Shown here piece by piece: positions 24,008 to 30,150 of a stretch of DNA of 36,743 bases (positions within the stretch are counted from its first letter, which is position 1; each line of letters opens with the position of its first letter). The stretch is taken from assembly GCA_002239045.1 (NCBI GenBank), contig MPNN01000017.1:1-36743 (forward strand), given 5' to 3'. The notes beneath the pieces were generated by a model. It was not told the DNA's origin, made no database searches, and worked only from the letters and a program-made list of their open reading frames with translations. This DNA is from SAR202 cluster bacterium bin127 (GTDB taxonomy: Bacteria; Chloroflexota; Dehalococcoidia; Lucifugimonadales; Lucifugimonadaceae). Position numbers and translations under genes: made by a program.

Positions 24008-24295
24008 TTACTTCAAGTCTTCCTTGAGGGTTGGGGTCGGCTTGAATTGCACAGTTTTACTCGCGGCAATCGTGATTTTTGCGCCCGTCTGGGGGTTGCG
24101 GCCGGGACGCGCGGGCCGCTCCTTCACGATGAATGTGCCGAAGCCTCGGAACTCCACCCGGCCATCCTGCTTCAGGATCGTCTTGACGGCCTCGAACGTC
24201 GAATCAACCACGTCGGCCACGAGTTTCTTCGGGGCAGATTGCTCGCGTTCTTCCAGATGCTCGATTACCTGGTTCACCAGGTCGGACTTATTCAC
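24008..24295 (-). CDS. HU/IHF-family DNA-bending protein
   Basis: A 95-residue protein starting at GTG 24295 with AGGAGA seven bases upstream; the longer reading to 24346 has no such support. It has full family length: N-terminal helices (NKSDLVNQVIEHLE ... DVVDSTFEAVKTIL), then the beta-arm signature GFGTFIVKERPARPGRNPQTG at ~51-71, including the RNP tip motif whose Pro intercalates into DNA. The C-terminal strand and helix are VQFKPTPTLKEDLK. HU-like proteins bend DNA nonspecifically, and IHF-like ones at sites. In a phage replication operon it may help origin opening, packaging or transcription control. HU-like is slightly favoured over IHF. Confidence 0.93.
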   Translation of the reverse strand: MNKSDLVNQVIEHLEEREQSAPKKLVADVVDSTFEAVKTILKQDGRVEFRGFGTFIVKERPARPGRNPQTGAKITIAASKTVQFKPTPTLKEDLK

Positions 24296-24320
24296 TTCGG
24301 GTCTCCTGTGTTGGGTTGCG

Positions 24321-25136
24321 TTACGTCGTGGTTTTGTCCTGCGCACCTCCTTTCGTCGTCCGGGCCCGCTTGGGCTTGGGCATGTTGAGTCCGTCGCGTA
24401 TCTCCGCCGCCATGCCGGGGTCCATCATGCCTTCGTGGGCCGGTTGCAAGACGGGTTCGGGCCCGCTCTCCATTCCATCGACGAGTCGCCCCACGAGGGC
24501 TACCGCGGTGTCATAGTCGCCCTTGGCCCGTGCTGCCTGGTAGTCCGCGCGTAGCGCATCGCGCTCGGTGTTGGGAAAGAGTGGTTCGAGACCGTGGCGC
24601 CGGCGCAGGCGGTCCCGAAGGAGATCGTCGTCCCCTACGACCTTATCCATCATGCCCAGGAGGAACGTCAGGCCCCCACGGGTGTAGCCCTGGTCTTCCA
24701 ATTCATCGTCGGACAAGGCGAGCAGTGCGTTGATATGCACGAGGCGTTCCGGCTTGGGCTTGGTACCGTCGAAGCACACAGGGAGGTTCCCCCGTGCGGG
24801 TGCTGGTCCTGTGGGTGTCGAGGCACAATCGCACACCGTTCCCCTGTGTTCGTCGGGGCGCATGCAGTTCCGGCCAAGATTCTTCTCGTTGGGAATGTAG
24901 CGAATGATGTCACCAGGCGACGGCGTGAATGAGCCGCGGTCGAGGTCCTTGAAGTGTTCGTTGATCGCCACGGAAATTCGGGTGAGGTCGTACTTGTGGA
25001 GGGCATTCCAGTAGACCTGGAATTGCTCTGGCGTCAGGACGTTGGACTTGTCCCGAAACCTCGCTGCGAACGCAATGAGTTCCCGGAAATCCTCCGTCAT
25101 GGGCTTGTCGGTCAACTTCAAGAGATCGTCACGCAT
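24321..25136 (-). CDS. Replication protein, helicase-loader-like
   Basis: A 271-residue protein starting at ATG 25136, with AAGGAG about 11 bases upstream, overlapping the previous gene by eight bases. Residues ~14-85 (TEDFRELIAFAARFR ... YWNALHKYDL..ISVAINEHF.D.DRGSFTPSPGDIIRYI) match the small helical domain found in phage proteins that follow the replication initiator, where it is thought to load the host helicase. A Cys cluster follows at ~92-122 (NCMRP, CDC, PVC), possibly metal-binding. The remainder is helical and charged, with a basic, disordered tail. No Walker A motif is visible, so it is not a DnaC-type ATPase. The loader role rests on the domain pattern and position. Confidence 0.65.
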   Translation of the reverse strand: MRDDLLKLTDKPMTEDFRELIAFAARFRDKSNVLTPEQFQVYWNALHKYDLTRISVAINEHFKDLDRGSFTPSPGDIIRYIPNEKNLGRNCMRPDEHRGTVCDCASTPTGPAPARGNLPVCFDGTKPKPERLVHINALLALSDDELEDQGYTRGGLTFLLGMMDKVVGDDDLLRDRLRRRHGLEPLFPNTERDALRADYQAARAKGDYDTAVALVGRLVDGMESGPEPVLQPAHEGMMDPGMAAEIRDGLNMPKPKRARTTKGGAQDKTTT

Positions 25137-25902
25137 TGGCGTCGCGCTCCTTCATTTCCTTGAGTATCCGCCGTTGTTCCTGCTCGGCCTGTTCTGCCTT
25201 GGTGAGTTTTCGCGTCGGGGGTTCCCACTCGTTTGCGAGGTTGTCCATGTCGGCGACGAAGTTCCCTGCCATTTCAACGAATTGGGTTCCTATCTGCTCT
25301 CGCGCCTCACAGTAGAGTCGGTACCGTCTGACGGCTTCCAATATATCGGCATAGGTCGTTCGCCCTGCTACCACGTGGGCTTTGGCGTGTTGGGCCGCGC
25401 GGTCCCATCGGTTCTTACCTGGGGTTGACGGCGCTCGGAATGGGTATGTGGCCTTCAGGGTTTTCATGAACCCCTGCAAGTCGGAGTCGAAAGAATCAGC
25501 GAACAAGTCAACTTCGCCTGCGCGCGCGCGGGGTGTGTGTTCTGTCTCTCCCTCTGTCTCTCCCTCTGTCTCTGTCTGAGACAAGCGTGTGAGGCTAGCC
25601 CCTTGTGCTAGCACGTTGCTAGCATCGTGAAACGACTCAATGAATCCGGCGCGCTCAAGAAGGTCGAGATCGACAGGTGTTTTAGCCTCGATCTTCCCTG
25701 CGACGTAGGCCGCGTCGTACTTGATGTTGTTTTCGGTCCGGGATGCGAGCAGCCATATCAGGAGCAGGTGGAGCCTTGTGTTTTCGGGGAGGTCACCAAA
25801 CTTGTCGTTCTCTAGCAGCTTCGTATGGAACTTGATCCAGGGTGGGTTCCGCTTGCCGTAATGCTGGTACTCGTTCCAGTTAGGAATGCGAAACCGCTTC
25901 AT
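25129..25902 (-). CDS. Replication initiator-like protein (winged-helix N-terminus)
   Basis: A 257-residue protein. I chose ATG 25902 because AAAGGA lies five bases upstream; ATG 25908 and 25920 have no usable spacing. The N-terminal ~95 residues (FRIPNWNEYQHYGKRNPPWIKFHTKLL, then a hydrophobic LLIWLLASR, then IKYDAAYVAGKI and DLLERAGFIE) match the winged-helix domain of phage replisome organisers that bind origin repeats. An acidic low-complexity linker (TETEGETEGETE) joins it to a C-terminal helical domain at ~135-215 (FMKTLKATYPFR ... WDRAAQHAKAHV ... YADILEAVRRYRLYCE), as in proteins that recruit the loader or helicase. The loader-like gene follows with a short overlap. Origin repeats were not resolved by eye. 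Confidence 0.72.
   Translation of the reverse strand: MKRFRIPNWNEYQHYGKRNPPWIKFHTKLLENDKFGDLPENTRLHLLLIWLLASRTENNIKYDAAYVAGKIEAKTPVDLDLLERAGFIESFHDASNVLAQGASLTRLSQTETEGETEGETEHTPRARAGEVDLFADSFDSDLQGFMKTLKATYPFRAPSTPGKNRWDRAAQHAKAHVVAGRTTYADILEAVRRYRLYCEAREQIGTQFVEMAGNFVADMDNLANEWEPPTRKLTKAEQAEQEQRRILKEMKERDANA
25541..25582 (-). repeat. Polypyrimidine/polypurine 12-base tandem repeat in the initiator-like gene
   Basis: The plus strand reads TCTGTCTCTCCC twice in tandem, then a further TCTGTCTCTGTCTGAGACA, next to CGCGCGCGCG and GTGTGTGT tracts. In the gene it encodes the TETEGETEGETE linker, so length changes in 12-base steps keep the frame. Confidence 0.75.
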
Positions 25903-26047
25903 GCTCATCCTTTCGAGCAAAGAACTCGGCCAAGATCATCTCGACCTGGCCGCTGATCGTCCGGTGTTCGTGCTGCGCTTCTTCCCGGAGGCGGTCGGCA
26001 ATCCCCTTGTCGATATGGACCACGATTCGATTTTCAGGCGCGGGCAT
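25880..26047 (-). CDS. Ribbon-helix-helix (Arc/CopG-like) regulator
   Basis: A 55-residue protein starting at ATG 26047 with TTGGAGGA seven bases upstream; ORF extension to 26074 has no SD. Residues 6-12 (NRIVVHI) form the DNA-contacting strand. Residues ~13-27 (DKGIADRLREEAQHE) and ~30-45 (TISGQVEMILAEFFA) form the two helices. This is the complete minimal fold; such proteins bind short operator repeats as dimers. It is the first gene of the leftward operon, beside a divergent promoter region with repeated AGTGTTT elements, so it probably represses its own and perhaps the rightward promoter. It overlaps the initiator-like gene by 23 bases. Confidence 0.82.
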   Translation of the reverse strand: MPAPENRIVVHIDKGIADRLREEAQHEHRTISGQVEMILAEFFARKDEHEAVSHS

Positions 26048-26062
26048 GTTGTCCTCCAATAC

Positions 26063-26109
26063 AGTGTTTGACACAATCGAACCTAACAGTATATCCTAGT
26101 GTTTCAAAC
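26063..26109. promoter_or_regulatory. Candidate operator: repeated AGTGTTT elements in the divergent control region
   Basis: AGTGTTT occurs at 26063-26069 (overlapping the rightward -35 box) and 26098-26104 (just after the rightward -10), 35 bases apart. The second copy extends into the small palindrome GTTTCAAAC (26101-26109). Their placement suits repression of both promoters by the neighbouring ribbon-helix-helix protein. This is inference from spacing only. Confidence 0.4.
26068..26095 (+). promoter_or_regulatory. Rightward sigma70-type promoter
   Basis: A perfect -35 TTGACA (26068-26073) and -10 TATATC (26090-26095), separated by 16 bases, lie 34 bases before the HNH gene, which has AGGAGG before its ATG. 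It is the best promoter seen in the window and probably drives the rightward early genes. Confidence 0.65.
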
Positions 26110-26114
26110 GTCAA
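26088..26114 (-). promoter_or_regulatory. Possible leftward promoter, overlapping the rightward one
   Basis: On the minus strand, TTGACG (26114-26109) and TATACT (26093-26088) are separated by a short 15-base spacer. It would start the regulator-initiator operon. The -10 box overlaps the rightward -10, implying mutual interference. Confidence 0.4.
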
Positions 26115-26129
26115 CCCGCAGGAGGGCTC

Positions 26130-26429
26130 ATGGCTTTCGACCAACGCGCCGAACGCAGCACGTCGCGGTACCAGAAGGCCCGCGCGGCGTTCCTGTCCAA
26201 TCCCGACAATGCCTTGTGTGTGTCGTGTAAGTCCAAGGGCTTTACGGTGGCCGCGCGTGAACTCGATCACAAGGTGCCCGTGAAGGACGCACCGGATCGT
26301 TTTTGGGACCAGGACAATTGGCAGGGACTTTGCAAAGGCTGTCACGAGGCCAAGACCGCCCGCGAAGCCCGCAACGAATCCGACGAGGTTGCTAAATGGC
26401 GAGAATACGTAGAGGGGACAAGCGCATGA
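26130..26429 (+). CDS. Small HNH endonuclease
   Basis: A 99-residue protein starting at ATG 26130 with AGGAGG seven bases upstream. A zinc pair C30-x2-C33 and C68-x2-C71 frames the HNH core: RELDHKVP (D46-H47), the N of DNW near 63, and CKGCHEAKTA (H72). This is the McrA-like HNH layout, which nicks or cuts DNA with one metal ion. Small phage HNH proteins often assist the terminase in packaging. This one is first in the rightward operon, ~3.7 kb before the terminase gene, so packaging, recombination or host-DNA attack are all possible. It overlaps the next gene by four bases (ATGA). Confidence 0.9.
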   Translation: MAFDQRAERSTSRYQKARAAFLSNPDNALCVSCKSKGFTVAARELDHKVPVKDAPDRFWDQDNWQGLCKGCHEAKTAREARNESDEVAKWREYVEGTSA

Positions 26430-27049
26430 TGACTGGTGATCTGTGGTTCACGACGTCGACGGGTCGGTATTTCGACCTGGCCAACCCCGAACCCCCAATG
26501 TTCGACTGGACCGACATTGCAACGGCGCTGTCGCGGCAATGCCGGTTCAACGGGCACACACGATGGTTCTACTCCGTGGCGGAGCATTCGTGCCACGTCG
26601 CATCACTACTGCCGGATGAAATCGCGGTGTACGGGCTCCTCCACGATGCCCACGAAGCCTACATCGGCGACATCACGGCCCCGATGAAGTCATTCATCAT
26701 GGGAACCGGCGCCGGCCTCCACAACGCGGTCCACAAGGTCATCATGCGGGACAGGTGGAAGGCGATGGAACACCGGATCGACCAGATGATCTACGACAAG
26801 GCGGGAATCCCCGCGCCCACGGACGAGATCGAGGCCCAGGTGAAGCGGGCCGACCTCACGATGCTCGCAACGGAGCGCCGCGACCTGTTCCCCGGTGAAA
26901 AGCACACCCGCCCGTGGCTCATCGACAAGGAACAGGTACCACCCGCCGACCTAGACATCCGGGGTTGGGATCCCGAAACCGCCGAGAGTGAGTTCACCCT
27001 GGCGCTCGCGGGGATCCTCGGTGAATCGGTCCTCATCGCAGAGGCGTAG
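26426..27049 (+). CDS. HD-domain phosphohydrolase (YfbR-like nucleotidase family)
   Basis: A 207-residue protein; I chose ATG 26426 because it overlaps the HNH stop as ATGA and GAGGGG lies eight bases upstream. The HD signature is complete: FYSVAEHS (H54), LLHDAHEAYIGD (H73, D74) and D near residue 139 (KRADL). Phage members with FNGHTRWFYSVAEHS are widespread beside replication and modification genes. Related enzymes dephosphorylate 5'-deoxynucleoside monophosphates, so a role in nucleotide pools, or in making room for modified DNA beside a methyltransferase, is reasonable. The exact substrate cannot be told from sequence. Confidence 0.85.
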   Translation: MMTGDLWFTTSTGRYFDLANPEPPMFDWTDIATALSRQCRFNGHTRWFYSVAEHSCHVASLLPDEIAVYGLLHDAHEAYIGDITAPMKSFIMGTGAGLHNAVHKVIMRDRWKAMEHRIDQMIYDKAGIPAPTDEIEAQVKRADLTMLATERRDLFPGEKHTRPWLIDKEQVPPADLDIRGWDPETAESEFTLALAGILGESVLIAEA

Positions 27050-27051
27050 GC

Positions 27052-27501
27052 ATGACGGTCAACATCTTCGTGGGTGACGCAAAGGAGCGTCTGCGCGAGC
27101 TGCCCGATCAGCACGTCCACTGCGTCCTGACGAGCCCGCCTTATTGGGGGCTCCGGGATTATGGCAACGGTGATTGGGTCGGGGGCGACCCGAGCTGCGA
27201 ACACCGAAAGATCGTCAAGGGCCTCGACAGGTCAACCCTCTTGGGGGCCGAGTGGTCCGAGCAGTACAACGGCCATGCCAACGCCCCCTGGCCGAGCGGC
27301 GTGTGCGGTCATTGCGGCGCCCGCTTCCAGGGTAACGGGATCGGGTTGGAGGACGGTCTAAAGGAACACATCGCCAACCTGGTCGATCTGTTCCGAGAGG
27401 TGCGGCGGGTCCTGCGCGACGATGGTAGCGTGTGGATGAATTACGGGGACGCTTACGCGGGCTCCTGGGGGAACTACCACCCGACCGGCGCCGGAAACTA
27501 G
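27052..27501 (+). CDS. DNA methyltransferase (N4-C/N6-A type), N-terminal part ending at an in-frame amber codon
   Basis: A 149-residue piece starting at ATG 27052, two bases after the HD gene. VNIFVGDAKERLRELPDQHVHCVLTSPPYWGLRDYG carries catalytic motif IV, T-S-P-P-Y-W (~27-32), as in beta-class amino-methyltransferases. A Cys cluster follows (CEH near 53; CGHC near 84-87), then the EVRRVLRDDGSVWMNYGDAYAGSWGN motif of the same family. The frame stops at TAG 27499-27501, where relatives continue. The following sequence is open in the same frame and carries the rest of the enzyme, so alone this piece lacks the cofactor-binding motif and should be inactive. Confidence 0.88.
   Translation: MTVNIFVGDAKERLRELPDQHVHCVLTSPPYWGLRDYGNGDWVGGDPSCEHRKIVKGLDRSTLLGAEWSEQYNGHANAPWPSGVCGHCGARFQGNGIGLEDGLKEHIANLVDLFREVRRVLRDDGSVWMNYGDAYAGSWGNYHPTGAGN
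27499..27501 (+). other. In-frame amber (TAG) codon splitting the methyltransferase
   Basis: Reading is GGA AAC TAG CGA GCA TCG TTC ACC. There is no frame change, and the next in-frame stop is the natural one at 28852-28854. TAG is one transition away from CAG (Gln). TAG is also a normal stop for several genes here (857, 6704, 8255, 27049, 30148), which argues against general reassignment. Confidence 0.9.
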
Positions 27502-27600
27502 CGAGCATCGTTCACCGACCGCTGGAAGCGCCGCGCCTGGGATGATGCAACACGCAAGCCCCCTGCGGCTTCGGCGGTCGAGGGGTACAAGCCGAAGGAC

Positions 27601-28854
27601 ATGATGTTTCTGCCTCACGAGGTTGCCAAGGCATTGCGGCTGCCGTGGTTGCGGTGCCTACGGTGCGAGGCCGTAACCCACAAGACCACGTGGGGGTGGT
27701 GGCCCAAAGGCGAATTGATCTGCCCCGAGTGCATGAGCTTCGACAACGCGCCCGAGATTGCCGAGCCCGGTTGGTATGTGCGCCAGGCCGTCGTGTGGAT
27801 CAAGCCCAACATCCAGCCCGAGTCAGTCAAGGACCGACCCGCGCGGTGCTACGAGTACGTGTTTCTCCTGACGAAAAGCGGCGCGCCTCTGTTCTGGACC
27901 CACGAGGACGGCAGGGGGACCCGGAAGCGGCCCAAGCCCGATTACTGCTGGCTCAACCGGGAAACGTTCGAGGTTGTCCGCGAGGCCCCTCCGGGCTGGC
28001 GCGACTCCGAGGTTTGGATGCGGAAGAACCTGTGGAGCGGTCACGATTACTTCTACGACCCCGACGCGGTGCGAACAGCGGGAAGCCCCAACACCCACGG
28101 GCGGCGCAAGGACAACACACGCAAGACCGTCAAGGGCACCGACCCCAACGATAAGCGTGATGGGACGTGGATTGAGTACCGATCGGTGGACGAGCAGCGC
28201 GAGATGGGGTCTAACCTGCGCAACGCCTGGTTTGTGGACAACGGAGAACTCGAAGTGCCCGCGCCCAAGAGAAAGGGCAGGAAGCAACCACCGCGGCACA
28301 CACAGTACGGCGACATGAACAAGTCCCTCGACGATGCGCCGCGCGACCAGGGATCGAACCTGCGAAACTTCTGGATCGTCCCGAACAAGGGGTATTCGGG
28401 CGCGCACTTCGCCGTATTCCCCGAAGCCCTGGCGGACATCCCGATCCGGGCGGGCACAAGCGCCCATGGCGTGTGTGAGTCGTGCGGGGCACCGTGGAAG
28501 CGCCATGTCCGAACGTCCTACCTCAACCCGGGCAACCGGACGACCAACGGCCCCCGGAGTACAGGGCGCCGGCATGAGTCGCCGGGATTCGATCAGCGGC
28601 TTGAGAAAGAGACCCAGACCGTGGGTTGGCATCCCACGTGCGGGTGCGGCGCCGGCGTAAGGCCCGCCGTTGTCATGGATATTTTCGGAGGCGCGGGAAC
28701 AACCGGACTGGTTGCGAGCAAACTCGGTCGGGACGCGGTGCTCATCGAACTCAACCCGGACTACGTGGAGATGGCGGCGGACAGGATACGAACCGCGGCG
28801 CCTCTGCTGTTCCACGTCAACATCGACCATGGAACCGTGGAGGCTGACACGTGA
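27601..28854 (+). CDS. DNA methyltransferase, C-terminal part with cofactor-binding motif
   Basis: ATG 27601 is the first Met after the amber codon; enzyme-like sequence is open in frame from 27502. Only a weak AAGGA precedes it. Visible are a zinc-ribbon-like pair (LRCLRCEAVTHK ... LICPECM), the family's SVKDRPARCYEYVFLLTKS and FYDPDAVRT segments, a late zinc-knuckle (CESCGAPW), and the S-adenosylmethionine motif MDIFGGAGTTGLVA with IELNPDYVEMAADRI (~540-570 counted from 27052). Together with the upstream part it makes a ~600-codon enzyme, longer than the plain ~300-residue form because of the zinc-containing middle. The likely role is protecting phage DNA from restriction. Its stop overlaps the next start (GTGA). 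Confidence 0.88.
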   Translation: MMFLPHEVAKALRLPWLRCLRCEAVTHKTTWGWWPKGELICPECMSFDNAPEIAEPGWYVRQAVVWIKPNIQPESVKDRPARCYEYVFLLTKSGAPLFWTHEDGRGTRKRPKPDYCWLNRETFEVVREAPPGWRDSEVWMRKNLWSGHDYFYDPDAVRTAGSPNTHGRRKDNTRKTVKGTDPNDKRDGTWIEYRSVDEQREMGSNLRNAWFVDNGELEVPAPKRKGRKQPPRHTQYGDMNKSLDDAPRDQGSNLRNFWIVPNKGYSGAHFAVFPEALADIPIRAGTSAHGVCESCGAPWKRHVRTSYLNPGNRTTNGPRSTGRRHESPGFDQRLEKETQTVGWHPTCGCGAGVRPAVVMDIFGGAGTTGLVASKLGRDAVLIELNPDYVEMAADRIRTAAPLLFHVNIDHGTVEADT

Positions 28855-29237
28855 CGGGTGGCGAGTTGCAGCAGGGCATCATCGAGGCCGCGATGTGGCG
28901 CGGGTGGTACGTGTTTCATACGGCGCTCGTCGGGGCACACAAGCGCAAGGTCACGTGCCCCAAGTGTCTCCACTGGTTTTTTCTCAAACTGCGCGGGCAG
29001 TTGCGCGGCAATGGCGAGGGATACCCCGATCTCACGCTTGCCCATCCGGTTTGCGGGCATGCGTTCGTCGAGTGCAAGGGGGAGGATGAACCCCTGAGAC
29101 CGAAGCAGAAGGAGTGGCTCAACACGTTGGCGGGAAGCAGCGAGAGGGTTGCGGTGTGGCGACCGAAGCATTACGACGCGGCGCTGGAGTGGTTGCAGCA
29201 TCCCGGCATGGAGATACCGGGGAGGTGGATAGTATGA
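28851..29237 (+). CDS. VRR-NUC domain nuclease (PD-(D/E)xK fold)
   Basis: A 128-residue protein starting at GTG 28851, overlapping the methyltransferase stop. It has the full stand-alone VRR-NUC plan: an N-terminal helix (GGELQQGIIEAAMWRGWYVFHT), GYPDLTL with the PD at 59-60, FVECKGE (E74, K76), then LRPKQKEWLNTL with the conserved Gln (~86). A CPKC pair at ~36-39 and a later Cys (~68) may bind zinc, an addition to the usual domain. Such small nucleases are common in phage replication modules and are thought to cut Holliday-type or flap DNA structures. It overlaps the next gene by four bases. Confidence 0.9.
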   Translation: MTGGELQQGIIEAAMWRGWYVFHTALVGAHKRKVTCPKCLHWFFLKLRGQLRGNGEGYPDLTLAHPVCGHAFVECKGEDEPLRPKQKEWLNTLAGSSERVAVWRPKHYDAALEWLQHPGMEIPGRWIV

Positions 29238-30148
29238 GTGTTGTTTCGTACGCAGAACGATTGTGTTCCCACGAGGGCTGCGGGCGGTCCCATTCGAGCA
29301 AGGGTTACTGCTCTGTCCACTACAATCGCTGGCGTCGAAATATGCCCATGGATGCGCCGATAAGGGGGGAGGGAATCAGGACTTGTTCATTGCCAGGGTG
29401 TTTGAACCGACATAGCGCAAAAGGTTTGTGCAGGCTTCACAGGAGGCGACAAAGGACTGGTATCGACCTCGACAAACCCTATAACCCAGATCCCAAATCA
29501 ACCTACATTGTGTGTGGGTACGATAAATGCGTTGAACCAGCCAAACGAAACGGTCTATGCGGCCTTCATAATTACCGAATTAAGCATGGATTGAATATGG
29601 GTGAACCTAGAAGAGGTGAGGGGAATGGCAGGGTATGCAAGATTGATGGATGTGAAAGGCCGCATGATGCAAAGGGGTATTGCTCCACTCATTACAATAG
29701 ATGGAGAGGGAATTCAAAGGTACCAATGGATGCACCGATCGCGTTGCCTTTGACGACCCAGCAATGCAAGCATCCCACATGCAAAAGAAAAACTCATAAA
29801 ATCGGATATTGCAATCTCCATTACCAACGATTCCGTAAAAAGACAGACATGGACTCTCCAAGGTCTGGGCCATTGAGGGTTAAAAACCCGGATGGATATG
29901 TGCTAATTGCTATTTCCCCCGGCTTGAGAATGCCTGAACACCGCTTGGTAATGGAGCGTTTTGTCGGCCGCGCGCTTTTGCCGGGCGAGACGGTTCATCA
30001 TAAGAATGGACAACGCGACGATAACCGATTAGAAAACCTTGAGTTGTGGAGTTCGTCCCATCCTTCGGGGCAGAGAATCCAGGATAAACTCAAATGGGCC
30101 AAGGAATTCATCGCGCTGTACGACACTCCCCTATTCAATAGGCCGTAG
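29234..30148 (+). CDS. HNH endonuclease with five N-terminal zinc-finger-like repeats (homing-endonuclease-like)
   Basis: A 304-residue protein starting at ATG 29234 with GGAGGTG nearby and an ATGA overlap. Residues ~10-215 hold five finger-like units of form C-x4-C-x7-8-G-[YL]-C-x2-H (e.g. CSHEGCGRSHSSKGYCSVH), mostly followed by a 'PMDAP'-type linker. From ~220 an HNH_3-type nuclease follows: GYVLIAISPG, MPEHRLVMERFVGRAL, VHHKNGQRDDNRLENLEL (His-His, Asn). The composition is visibly more AT-rich than its neighbours, a sign of transfer. The place just before the terminase is a frequent homing site. Multiple fingers plus HNH is the layout of free-standing homing endonucleases; the target is unknown. 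Confidence 0.85.
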   Translation: MSVVSYAERLCSHEGCGRSHSSKGYCSVHYNRWRRNMPMDAPIRGEGIRTCSLPGCLNRHSAKGLCRLHRRRQRTGIDLDKPYNPDPKSTYIVCGYDKCVEPAKRNGLCGLHNYRIKHGLNMGEPRRGEGNGRVCKIDGCERPHDAKGYCSTHYNRWRGNSKVPMDAPIALPLTTQQCKHPTCKRKTHKIGYCNLHYQRFRKKTDMDSPRSGPLRVKNPDGYVLIAISPGLRMPEHRLVMERFVGRALLPGETVHHKNGQRDDNRLENLELWSSSHPSGQRIQDKLKWAKEFIALYDTPLFNRP

Positions 30149-30150
30149 GA

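Noticed and set aside
27499..27501. Genome-wide amber reassignment, as in some stop-recoded phages
   Set aside because: TAG ends several confident genes (857, 6704, 8255, 27049, 30148), so it is a working stop here; only local read-through remains possible.
27823..28830. 335-residue minus-strand ORF opposite the methyltransferase
   Set aside because: Antisense to clear methyltransferase motifs; composition is typical of a GC-driven shadow.
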